From Setophaga petechia (Eukaryota > Chordata > Aves > Passeriformes > Parulidae), in the NCBI GenBank assembly GCA_024362935.1, contig JANCRA010000116.1, forward strand, positions 866,501 through 930,500: a stretch of 64,000 nt of DNA, in the 5' to 3' direction. Under the pieces are notes generated by a model. That model worked only from the letters and a program-made list of their open reading frames with translations, ran no database searches and was not told the DNA's origin. This document shows, piece after piece, positions 23,901 through 35,900 of the stretch. Position 1 is the first letter of the stretch, and each line of letters opens with the position of its first letter. The translations under genes and the position numbers were made by a program.

Positions 23901-26900
23901 GAATAAAGAGGCCTCTGCATTTCCATGGCTTCTTTCTAGTACTGAGTTTTGTTTGGGTGATAGAGCTGCAGTAAAGGGGAATAAAGAGGCCTTTGCATTT
24001 CCATGGTTCTAGTATTGAAGTTTTGTTGGAGTGATAGAGCTGCAGTAAAAGGGAATAAAGAGGCTTCTGCATTTCCATGGCCTCCTTCTAGTACTGAGTT
24101 TTGTTTGGGTGATAGAGTTCCAGTAAAAGGGAATAAAGAGGAGACCTCTGCATTTCCATGGCTTCCTTCTAGTATTGAAGTTTTATTTGGGTGATAGAGC
24201 TGCAGTAAAACAGAATAAAGAGGAGGTCTCTGGATTTCCATGGTTCTAGTATTGAAGTTTGATTTGGGTGATAGAGCTGCAGTAAAAGGGAATAAATAGG
24301 AGGTCTCTGCATTTCCATGGCCTCCTTCCAGTATTGAAGTTTTGTTTGGGTGATAGAGCTCCAGTAAAGGGGAATAAAGAGGCCTCTGCATTTCCATGGC
24401 CTCCTTCCAGTATTGAAGTTTTATTTGGGTGATAGAGCTGCAGTAAAACAGAATAAAGAGGAGATCTCTGCATTTCCATGGTCTCCTTCCAGTATTGAGT
24501 TTTGTTTGGATGGTAGAGCTGCAGTAAAACAGAATAAAGAGGAGGTCTCTGCATTTCCATGGTTCCAGTATTGAAGTTTTGTTTGGGTGATAGAGCTGCA
24601 GTAAAGGGCAGTGAAGGGGCTGGTGTTGGGGGTGCCTCACAGTTCATTTCCAGGCTCCTGATTGCAGTTCTGTGATTGGAGCTGGAGCTCAGGGGGTTCT
24701 GGGCACTGTCAGGGTGTGCTGGGAGCCTGGAGGTGCTGCCAGGTCACTGTGATAATAAAACCCCAGAGCCAAGGCTGGGGACAGCCCTCCTGCTTTGGAT
24801 GGCTTTGTTAACTGGATCCGTGTGTGATCTGGAGCTGTGCCCAGCCCTGCAGCTTCCACACCTGCCTTGGTGGCAGTGGAGGTGTGACAGTGCCCCCAGC
24901 CCTGCTCCTCCCATGTCCCTCTGTTCCTTGCATTTATGGAGTTGGATTTCTCCATGCAGGACTCTGTGGTGGGGATCACGGGCTGAGGGAGCTTCCCCTG
25001 CTTTGAAAGGGTTTTGCCTGCCCACCCTGCAGGGAACAATTCCCAATTCCCAATGTCCCATCCATCCCTGCCCTGTGGCACTGGGAGCCATCCCTGGGTG
25101 CTGTCCCTTGTCCCCAGTCCCTGTGCAGCTCTCCCGGAGCCCCTCTGAGCTCTCCCTTGGCTGAGCAGCCCCAGGTGGGTTGGAGGATGCCCAGTGCTGT
25201 CCTGACTGATGCCAGCAAGCTCTTCCCACAGAAAGGATGTGCTTTTGTAATATAAATAACGTGGTTTTATAATGTAAATAATGTGCTTTTGTGATGTAAA
25301 TAACAAAATTTCAATAGTGCTTTTCAAAAGTGCTTTTCAATAATGTACCAAGGCAGGCTGCTGGAAGTGCTGGGGTGGAGCCAGGGCTGGGTTTTGTGAG
25401 AGCAGGGGGCCAAATCAGCCTGGGCTCAGCATTTACAGCCACAGAACCGAGGCACAGCGAGGGAAAAGCAATGACTGCGTTCTGTTCAGATCCTGTTTGC
25501 TGCTGTTTGGGTGGGCATTTCAGGAATTGCTGTTGCCTGTTTTTGTAGAGCACCATGCCCTGTTTTTGGCAGTTGCTGTTCCCTGTTTTTGCAGAGCCCC
25601 ATGCCCTGTTTTTGGCAATTGCTGTTCCCTGTTTTTGCAGAGCCCCATGCCCTGTTTTTGGCAATTGCTGCTCCCTGTTTTTGCAGAGCACCATGCCCTG
25701 TTTTTGGCAGTTGCTGTTCCCTTTTTTGCAGAGCCCCATGCCCTCCTCGGACTGCCCCTGTGCCCGCAGCAGGCGCTGGGGGCCCAGCTGTGCCCTGAGC
25801 CACAAGAGACGGGCACGGATGCTGAGCAAAGGGATCCAGGCAGGTGAGTCCCACACCTCCCCGGGCTCCTCCTCCTCTCCTGCTTTGGGACCTGTCCTCC
25901 CTGGTCTGGGTGTTCTGGCCATGGCTCTGTACAGGCAGCACCTCCCCATTCACTCCAGGTGCTGCCGGGGAAGGGTGGTGTGTTCAGTGAACGTGAGCTG
26001 TGTAATTGCCATTTTTGGGCTGCTTTAAAAATCAGTTTTCTCACTTGTAAGTTTCTTAACCTCAGCTTCTGCTCCATTTCAATGCCAAAGGTGAGCTGCC
26101 TTTTTTTATCTATTGTTTTTTCCCCAAGACATCTGTTCCTCCCAGAATGGGTTTTGTAGGCATATGCTATTTCAGAAGGCAACTGCAGTGTTCCGTGTTC
26201 TTCCTGGGAATATTTTGGGTGTTAAATTCTATTTCAGTCCCGAGCTGCTCCTGGCCTGGTGCAGTTCTGCAGTTGGGTTTTTTCTGGTGGCAATTAGCAG
26301 TTTCTTCATTGCTTTCATTTCCACGCCAACTCCCCATCATCACATTGAGTAATGGCCCTGGTTTATTCATCAGATACAGCCATTATTTATTTATTCCTGC
26401 TTGTGTGCAAGCAGATTGAATCAGGGAAGGATTTTCATAGGGCAGAGTTAATTCCAGTTGAATTCCCACCCCCAGATAAATGTATATTTTGCTTGGGGTA
26501 TTTGGTTTTAGTTTCCCTCAGATTATCAAGCAGTAACAATCCCAAGCCACTGGAAACTCTCCTTGCTTTGGGGAAGTGTAAAATAGAAATGTGAAAGGTT
26601 GGGACTGTTGGAGGTGGGTGAAGGATGTGACTCTTCCCTCCTGGCTGGAGTGGGCTCGTTCCCTGCCCTGGCACACGGCACTGAGGGGTCCCTGCTTGGT
26701 TTGCATTCCAGGGGACCTGGAGATCGTCAGCAGTGCCACCAAGAGGAACACCCGGGACGTTGGGGTGACCTTCCCCACGCCCAGGAGCAGCCAGCAGCTG
26801 TGGGAGCCCCCGGGGCAGGGCCAGGGCACAGCCTGGCAGCAGCCCCGGGCACAGCCGGGCAGGGGCCTGGCAGACACACGGAGCAGGAGGAGCAGGCTGT

Positions 26901-29900
26901 GCTTCCCACAAGGTCAGCACCTGGGACAGGGCTGGGGACACCTGGGGCAGGGCTGGGGACACCTGGGGCAGGGCTAGGGACACCTGGGACAGGGTCAGAT
27001 ACACCTGGGACAGGGCTGGGGACACCTGGGGCAGGGCTGGGGACACCTGGGCAGGCCTAGGGACACTTGGGCAGGCCTGGGGACACCTGGGACAGGGCTG
27101 GGGACACTTGGGACAGGGTCAGATACACCTGGGACAGGGCTGGGAACACCCGGGACAGGGCTGGGGACACCTGGGACAGGGCTGGGGACACCTGGGGCAG
27201 GGCTGGGGACACCTGGGACAGGGCTGGGGACAGCCAGGGCAGGGCTGGGGACACCTGGGACAGGGCTGGGGGCACCTGGGGCAGGGCCAGATACACCTGG
27301 GACAGGGCTGGGGACAGCCAGGGCAGGGCTGGGGACACCTGGGACAGGGTCAGATACACCTGGGACAGGGCTGGGGACACCTGGGACAGGGCTGGGGACA
27401 GCTGGGACAGGGTTGGGGACACCTGGGCAGGCCTAGGGACAGCTGGGACAGGGCTGGGGACACCTGGGACAGGGCTGGGAACACCTGGGGTAGGGCTGGG
27501 GACACCTGGGACAGGGCTGGGGACAGCCAGAGCAGGGTCAGATACACCTGGGGCACGGCTGGGGACAGCCAAGACAGGGCTGGGGACACCTGGGACAGGG
27601 CCAGATACACCTGGGGCAGGGCCAGATACACCTGGGACAGGGCTGGGGACACCTGGGACACCCAGGACAGGGCTGGGACACCCAGGACAGGGCTGGGGAC
27701 ACCTGGGACACCAGGACAGGGCTGGGACACCCAGGGCTGTGTCACAGCCTGTGGTGGTGTTGCCCACACCCTGCCCTGAGGGCATCCTGTGCCAAGGGGC
27801 AGGAGCCAGCAGAGCACAGCACACACACACTGATGTATGGACAGACAGCTCTTCACCTAATTACAGTTGAACAGTGCTGTGTTTGTCACAGCTCTGGTAC
27901 AAGCTGAATCATTCCTACAGGTGTGTGTGCTCCTGGGAATCTGAACTTCCTTTTTGTCCCTTAAGCTGTTGCTGTGCATTGAGTTTTGCCATAGGTTTGT
28001 GCATATTTATTTATCACAATTAGTCCTGATCAGTTCTTGTTCAGAGAGCTCTGGTCCATCCATCTCCTGCAGCTTTAGTTTTGGTTTCCATCTTGTTTTA
28101 AGGATTAAGAGGCCCCTCTTGTTTTCTTCTAGCTTGGAAGTTCACATTCTTTTCACCTTGTGTGAGGCAGCTTTGTGAGCTGCAGGTTTTTTACAAGCAC
28201 AGCAAATGGATGGACTCTGCAGACTAAACAATCCAAAGCAGAACACTTCAGCTAAATCTGGGATGGGTTTCTGACCTCAGTTAGTTCCTAACCTCATGTC
28301 TCAGCACACACAGCAGTGTTGGAGGGGGGATGAAGGCTCCAGGCCTGGAGTTCAGTGAGGATTTATCAGGGACTAACACTGAAGGGGTCCAGGGGCCAGA
28401 GACAAACACAAAGCAGGGTCCAGGGTGTAAATACAGGGAAAGGAGGGGTGGAGAAGAGCATCAGGGATCCAGAGGTCTGAGGGCTCAGGGTGGAACACAG
28501 GGAAGGGACTGACAGTGTTGCAGCCTGGCAGGGTGGTGGAAATGCTGCAGCCATTTCAGGTCCATGCACACACACAGCACAGAGCTCAGCAGAGGCAGCA
28601 CAGGAAGGGTCTTTGCATGGTGCATTCCTGTGAGGGTTCATTCCAGAGGGTCAGGGACACAGAGCAAACCATGGGGTGTGCACAGCTCAAGTGTGGGGTC
28701 AGGGACCCGAGGGCACAGGGGTGGGCAAAGGGCAGCAGGCTGTAGGGGCAGTGAGGGATGAGGAATTGGGGTGGGCAAAGGGCAGCAGGCTGTAGGGGCA
28801 GTGAGGGGTGAGGAATTGGGGTGGGCAAAGGGCAGCAGGCTGTAGGGGCAGTGAGGGATGAGGAATTGGGGTGGGCAGTCTGCTGTGGACTGGCAGTGGC
28901 ACTCAGAGCACCATGGGCTGAGTCCTCCCCATCAGCCAGGTGGGGAAACTCCATGGTAGATCCTTCCAAGGCAGGGCAATCCCTGGGGGGAGGATTCAGG
29001 GGGTTCCACACAGCTGGGGGTGCCAGGGTGGGTGGGCAGGGTTACACAAACCAGTGGGGTAACGGGGAAGGGAGAACTCTCTAGAACATGAACATGGAGG
29101 GAGGGCCAGTGGGCAGGACAGAGCTGGGATAAATGGACACAGAGCTGCAGAGCACCCTGGGGGAAGCCTCTCTGCTCACCCTGAGCTGTGAGGAGTGCCC
29201 AGAGCCTGAGGTGCATCTCCAGGGCATTGCCACTGCCCTCAGAGCCTGAGGTGCATCTCCAGGGCATTGCCACTGCCCTGTCCCTCAGAGCCTGAGGTGC
29301 TCTCAGGGCACTCCCTCTGCCTTGTCCCTCAGAGCCTGAGGTGCTCTCCAGGGCATTGCCCCTGCCCTGTCCTCAGAGCCTGAGGTGCTCTCCAGGGCAC
29401 TCTCACTGCCCTGTCCCTCAGAGCCTGAGGTGCTCTCAGGACATTCCCTCTGCCCTGTCCCTCAGAGCCTGAGGTGCTCTCAGGGCACTCCCTCTGCCCT
29501 GTCCCTCAGAGCTGTCCCTGCCAGAGTCTCCCCCTGCTGGGATTGATTTCATGGGAATCCAACCAAGCCCTGCCAGGGGCCTGCAGTGCTGGCTTGTGGT
29601 GGCATTTCCAGCCATGAGGCAGCTGTCAGAGCAGGAAATGTTCACTGTTAGGGAGGAGTTAACCAGGTGGAGAGGTGGCAATCCTGTGGGTGCTTGACAT
29701 GAACTTCTGAGACACAAAAGGTTCTGGTGAACTCTCAGTGCTGGTCACCAACTTGTCCTTAATGTCTCGTCCTTGAGGCTTCCCTGGAGATTTTTCCAGA
29801 GTACTTGGCTGAAAATCTGGAATAACTTGACTGTTATTGGAAATTGCATTTTTAGGCTGCTGGTGGAGTCTCCTGACGTTTTCATTTATTGCTTTGGTCT

Positions 29901-32900
29901 CTTAAATTCCTGCCACTCTTCACAACGTCACAATGAAATGTTTAAAAATATTTCCCTTACTCATCACTGTTGTTGTTGTGGGGACTGATGATTCTCATAA
30001 AGGTTTAATTTAGAAAATTCAGAATATCTGCTCAGAATCCCAGCTGATGTACATTCACATCATTGTGTGTGTAAACTGTGAGTAACTGAATTCCTGGAGA
30101 CATTTGGGAGATGGAAAGCATTTGATCTTTTGAGCATTTGAGAGATGGAAAGCATTTGATCTTCCAAAACATGGATGAAGAGCCACAGGGCTTAGGCCAG
30201 CAGAAATGCTCCTTAAAAATGGGTGATTGCTGGTAAATAACTGTTCTTTCCATGGAGGCAAACATGGACAATTAACAATTCTGCACCTTTCAAAAGTGGT
30301 GTTTGATAAAGGCTTGCTGGGGAAGGAGTTCTCTTGAAGCTGCCCAAGGTGTTTCCCACAGAAATCCAGCTGCAGTGAGGTGTTGCTGCAGTGCTGGCAC
30401 TGGCTGGGTTTAGCTGCCAACCTGGGCACTGCTGTGGTTTAACCCCTGGTCCTGCCCTTCTGAGGGATGTGGGGCAGGATGGGAGGGTGAGAAACCACTG
30501 GACTGGGGTAGAGACAGGATAACAGAGCAAGGAAAAGCCACATGAGCACAGCAGGCAAGGAATTCATTCTCCACCTGGAGAACCCTGGAGTGGGTTGGGT
30601 TGGAGGGACCTTAAATCCCACCCAGTGCCACCCCAGCCATGGCAGGGACACCTCCCACTGCCCCAGGTGCTCCCAGTGTCCAGTTGGGCACTGCCAGGGA
30701 TCCAGGGGCAGCCCCAGCAAATCTGGGAATTCCTGTGCCAGTCTCTCCCACCCTGCCAGGGAACAATTCCTTCCCCATATCTGCTGTAAACCTGCCCTCC
30801 TTCAGCTTCAGACTCTTTCTCCTTGTCCCAGGTCCCTCTGCAACCTCCTTGGAACCCCCTGTAGGCCCTGGAGGGACCCTGGAGGGCCCCTGCCCACTTT
30901 CCATCCCCAGGAGAGCTCCACTGTGCCTGATGTGACCTGGGAGGTCAAAGCACCATCATTCCAAGTGCTCCCCTCAGCTCTGTCTCCTGACTGATCTGGG
31001 ATGCCCCTTGGTCAGCTGGCATCCCCTCTGCTGGCTGTGTCCCCTCACTCCTGCAGGAATAAAGGGCCATGGATGGGGATGGACAGCAGGCACAGGAATT
31101 GCCTCAAATCCTCTTTGTCTCCCGTGCTCTTTTAACAGGGACTGCGTGGCTCATCCCAGCAGAGGACGTGGAATGTGAATCAAGGAAAGAAAACCAGTGC
31201 AGTGCCACTCTCGGCCCTGGGCCAGCCTGGTTTGAGCCCTGGAGCAGCACAAAGCCCTGGAGAGAGCCCCTGAGGGAGAGGAACAGGGAGGAGCAGCCCA
31301 GGCTGGGCCAGGGGGCACTGACAGCCCCGGGGGCTGGCAGGGGGCTGGGGCAGCCCCTGGGCAAGCTCAGCCTGCAGGTGAGGCACCCTGACCCAGGCAC
31401 TGCTGGGCACGTCCTGGGCTGCTCTGGCACTCTGGCTTGCCCAGGTTACTGCCCCAGGTTACTGCCCCAGTGCTTGGCTTGGTCTGGTGCTACAGGGGTT
31501 AAACCCCTTGGCTGCAGGAGCCAGGGGGATGTGGCTGACAGAACGTCCCACCACGCTGGTTTCCATGCAGAAACAGCACTGAGGTGTACATCGTATGAGA
31601 TCAAAATTAGTTTTTATTATTCTTTCTTATTATTTTGGGGTTTTTTTTCTTTCTGGCCAGTTTATTTCCATGCTGTTAAAGCAGGGGCTCAGAGGCTGCT
31701 GGTGTTAATGACATGAGTTTTATATTACACCCAGTATTGTGAGGGGATTTTTTCCATGCTCTGGGGTTGGTGGTGGGTGTTCTGGGTGTCCCCTGCAGCT
31801 GCCAGCCCCAGCTGGGTGTGTTTGTGTCCCCTCAGGAGGCGCTGGCCCTGCACCGCCCCGACTTCATCTCGCGCTCGGGGCAGCGCCTGCGGCACCTGCG
31901 GCTGCTCCGCGAGGAGAGGAGGCTGAGAAGGGCCCAGGGGGACCAAACACTGCTGCACAGGGCCCAGGGGGACCAAACACTGCTGCCAGCCCACAGGGAC
32001 ACCCTGCTGCCACCCCAAAGGGACCAAACACTGCTGCACAGGGCCCAGGGGGACCAAACACTGCTGCCAGCCCACAGGGACACCCTGCTGCCAGCCCAGC
32101 AGCTGTTGCAGCCTGCAAGGAGGAGAAAGGACTGCAGGACTGCAAATCACCTGCTGTCCAACCGAGGTACTTCAGGGCTCTGCTTTAAATTCTTTGGTTT
32201 CATGAACTGTTGGGGTGGATGAAACAGGAAAGCCTTATAAATATGATTGCCTGGCAAAAGATTTTGAGAATATGGAAACTATAAGTGAGATTGAAATGAA
32301 AGCAAGCTTTGAGATACCTCAGTTACTGAACAATGGGAAAACAATGGCATGGCCAGCTGAAGGTGATCCCCTTGTGATGGAACAACACCCTCTGCTTGCA
32401 GACAGGCCCAAGGGGCAGAGCAGACCCTGCAGCTTGGCAGAAGGGCCCACAGAGGAGTTTGTAGGGTTTAAAATGTAACACAGTGTGGGAATGTAGTGAT
32501 TCTTATAGGTTGTATGGAAATGCTGTAGGATTTGTATCTTGTACTGGATTGGTGAGTGAGAATCAGAATATTCAACACAGAAGAAGATTTATGGTATTGG
32601 AACGGGAACTTCAACCACTTTTTTCTACTCTTCTCTTCTCTTCTCTTCTCTTCTCTTCTCTTCTCTTCTCTTCTCTTCTCTTCTCTTCTCTTCTCTTCTC
32701 TTCTCTTCTCTTCTCTTCTCTTCTCTTCTCTTCTCTCCTCTCCTCTCCTCTCCTCTCCTCTCCTCTCCTCTCCCTCTCCCTCTCCCTCTCCCTCTCCCTC
32801 TCCCTCTCCTCTCCTCCCACTGCATCTTCCACTTCTTCTTACCTTACTTCCCACACTCTTAGCTCTCACCCCTTTTACTCTCTTACATTCTCCCCCTCTC

Positions 32901-35900
32901 TTCTCTCAGCCCTGCTCCAGCTGTGGCTGGCAGCTCCCAGCAGGGCCCTGCACCCAGGCCCTTTGCAATGAACCCCAAATCCCAGCAGGGCCCTGCACCG
33001 AGGCCCTTTGCAATAAACCCCAAATCCCAGCAGGGCCCTGCACCCAGGCCCTTTGCAATGAACCCCAAATCCCAGCAGGGCCCTCACCCAGGCCCTTTGC
33101 AATAAACCCCAAATCCCAGCCCTGGCTGCAGGGATCTCTGCTCTCCGTCCTGTGCAACCCCCGTGCCCCCAGTTCCAACAATGAACCCCACATTGTTTAG
33201 GGTGTATTTATTTACAATGTATTTCTCTTAAAACCATTACAGTTATTTAACCCTGTTGTCTGTAAGATCTTGTAAAGAGTTTTTTGTGAGAACTTCTATA
33301 AAACTTACAAAGCACTCACATTGTTGCTGTAACAAACTCGTTCATCGTTCCCTTATCTCAAAATTTTCTGCTCAGGTTTCCTGATGAGAGAAAAAAGAAG
33401 AGCAATTCCCAAGCATGAAATGTTTCAACGATCTAAAAGGTAAAGTTCAGGGAATTTTATTTCAGGTGCATCAATGTCCTGGGTGGGGAAGAGCTCTGAA
33501 TCCTGTCTGCAGTCATAGAACTGGGTGTGCAAATAATTCAGCTTTTTCAGTGAGAAATGCAGGTGCCTTGTCAGAGGGAGAAATGTCCTACTTGGAAGTT
33601 CCAAGAAACAAAATCATTTTGGAAAATCATTTCTGTAGCTAAAGCTGAGGATTCTGCTGCAGTGTCAGCCATCCACAGCAAACTGGGTCCCACCTGGAGA
33701 GGGAGTGGGCTGGGGGACACTGGAGCATCTGAGCAAGATCACAAATTACCAAAGTGGGAACTGGGGCAGCAGTGAGGCAGCATTCCCCCAAAGGAACAGG
33801 CTTTCTATAGAAATAACCACCCCAAGGGAATGCAGAGACTTTTACCCTTGGAAAAGCCACCCTAGGGTGGGGTTTGTGTTATTTCTGAGTGCAGTAATTC
33901 ATCTCTGCCCAGCACACTCCATGGGTTTACCCTTGGAGCAGAGGGGCTGTGGGAAGGGACAGTGAAAATGGGAGCTCACTGCAGCTGAACTTTGCTGTGA
34001 GTGGGATGGGAAGTGCTGGGCCAGGAGCAGCAGAGGTGGCAGAGCCTGAAATGATCCCAGCTTGGTGGTGTGAGGCCTGAGCAGCCAGGTCCAGCCTTGG
34101 GATTAACCCTGCCTTGGGCAGCAGCTTGGGGGCCTCCAGAGGTTTCTGCCAGCCTTGGTCTCTCTGTGATTCCTCCAAAAACCTGCTGCAATACAATTCA
34201 ATAATACAGTATATAAAATAAACCCCTTGATGATTTTCAATGGTTTTCATGATACATTTCAATGATTTTTAGCATTTAAGAGTATTCTTGGAGTGTCTGG
34301 GGAAGGTGTCCCTGCCCATGGCAGGGGTGGCACTGGATGGGCTTGGGGGTCCTTCCCACCCAAACCATGCCAGGACTGAAGGCAAACCTGGGGAGGCATC
34401 AGCACAGGAGAACACAAAGCAACACTGCTGAAAGCACTGGGATTTTGGAAATGCCTGAAGGCTTCAGTGAGGTGATTGCTGTGCTGAACCCCTGCCATGG
34501 CTGGAGGGACATGGGGCTGTCCTGGGCTGGGGACACTGAGCTCCAGCTGGGGCACCAGGGCAGGCAGAGCTACAGGTGCTGCTCTGGGGAGGTGCTGGGG
34601 CAGGAGAGGGGTTCCAGGGCAGGAGAGGGGCAGTTCCAGGGCAGGAGAGGGATTCCAGGGGCAGGAGAGGGGTTCCAGGGGCAGGAGAGGAGTTCCAGGG
34701 GCAGGAGAGGGGTTCCAGGGCAGGAGAGGGGTTCCAGGGGCAGGAGAGGGGCAGTTCCAGGGGCAGGAGAGGGGTTCCAGGGGCAGGAGAGGGGCAGTTC
34801 CAGGGGCAGGAGAGGGGCAGTTCCAGGGGCAGGAGAGGGGTTCCAGGGGCAGGAGAGGAGCAGTTCCAGGGGCAGGAGAGCCATCCAGGGGTAGCAGAAC
34901 TATTCCAGGGGTAGCAGAGCCATCCCAGGGGTAGGAGAAGTTTTCAAGGGGTAGCAGAGCCATCCCAGGGGTAGCAGAGCCATCCCAGGGGTACCAGAGC
35001 CATCCCAGGGGTAGCAGAGCCATCCCAGGGGTAGCAGAGCCATCCCAGGGGTACCAGAGCCATCCCAGGGGTAGGAGAAGTTTTCAAGGGGTAGCAGAGC
35101 CATCCCAGGGGTAGGAGAAGTTTTCAAGGGGTAGCAGAGCCATCCCAGGGACAGCAGAGCCATCCCAGGGGTAGCAGAGCCATTGCAGGGGCAGGAATTC
35201 CCATCTCAGTGCTGCTGTGGATTCCACAGTGGGACAGCAGCAAACTGCAAACACAAGGATGTGCTTGGCCAGCAGCCCTTAGGGACGTGGGGATAAAGCT
35301 GAGGGTGTGTGTTGCAATAAAGCAGATGGGACTCAGTTTCTTCATGCAGGAAGAATAAAGCTCATATTAAAATAAATAAATTAATTAATTAAGCAAAAAT
35401 AAATTAATTAATTAAGCAAAATAAATAAATAAATAAAGCAAAAATAAATAAACAAACCTATAAATACATAAATAAATAAATAAAGCAAATATATACATAT
35501 AAAAATAGTATAAATATAGAAATAAATATGCATAAATAAAGCTTACATTTACAGAGTTTTAAAGACAATGTATTTGACTCTTACTTGGTTGGTAAACTTC
35601 TTAACCCTTAATCATTGGTTAGAATGTGCTTGTGTGTGTTTGTGTTAAGACTTTTTTTTTTCTTCAGGGGTTTACATTTTTCTTTGTAGATTCTCGTAGG
35701 ACAGATCTTTTATTATTACTTTTTCTTCACAAGAATAAGTTGTTATGCCAACTTGATTCTCAATCTAATTTTTTCTCATAAGAACTTCCAAGCTGGCTCC
35801 TAGTTTAGCTAAAGTAGCAGGGCCTAAACCATCTTCTATAGGGCTTTTCTTATCTGACATTTCTCCTTGTGTGCAGCAGCTGTGGTTTTTAGTGCCAGGC

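Larger units (their letters stand above)
32215..33192 (+). mobile_element. Putative LTR-derived block, expanded internally
   Basis: The sequence from 32215 (AGCCTTATAAATATGATTGC) has the texture of an avian retroviral LTR or internal end, with an AT-rich U3-like part. It then runs through a TTCTC array to four copies of a 45-bp unit with CCCTTTGCAATAAACCCC, a poly(A)-signal-like block, ending near TTCCAACA. Remembered similarity to passerine LTRs is only suggestive. No retroviral genes are present. Confidence 0.4.
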
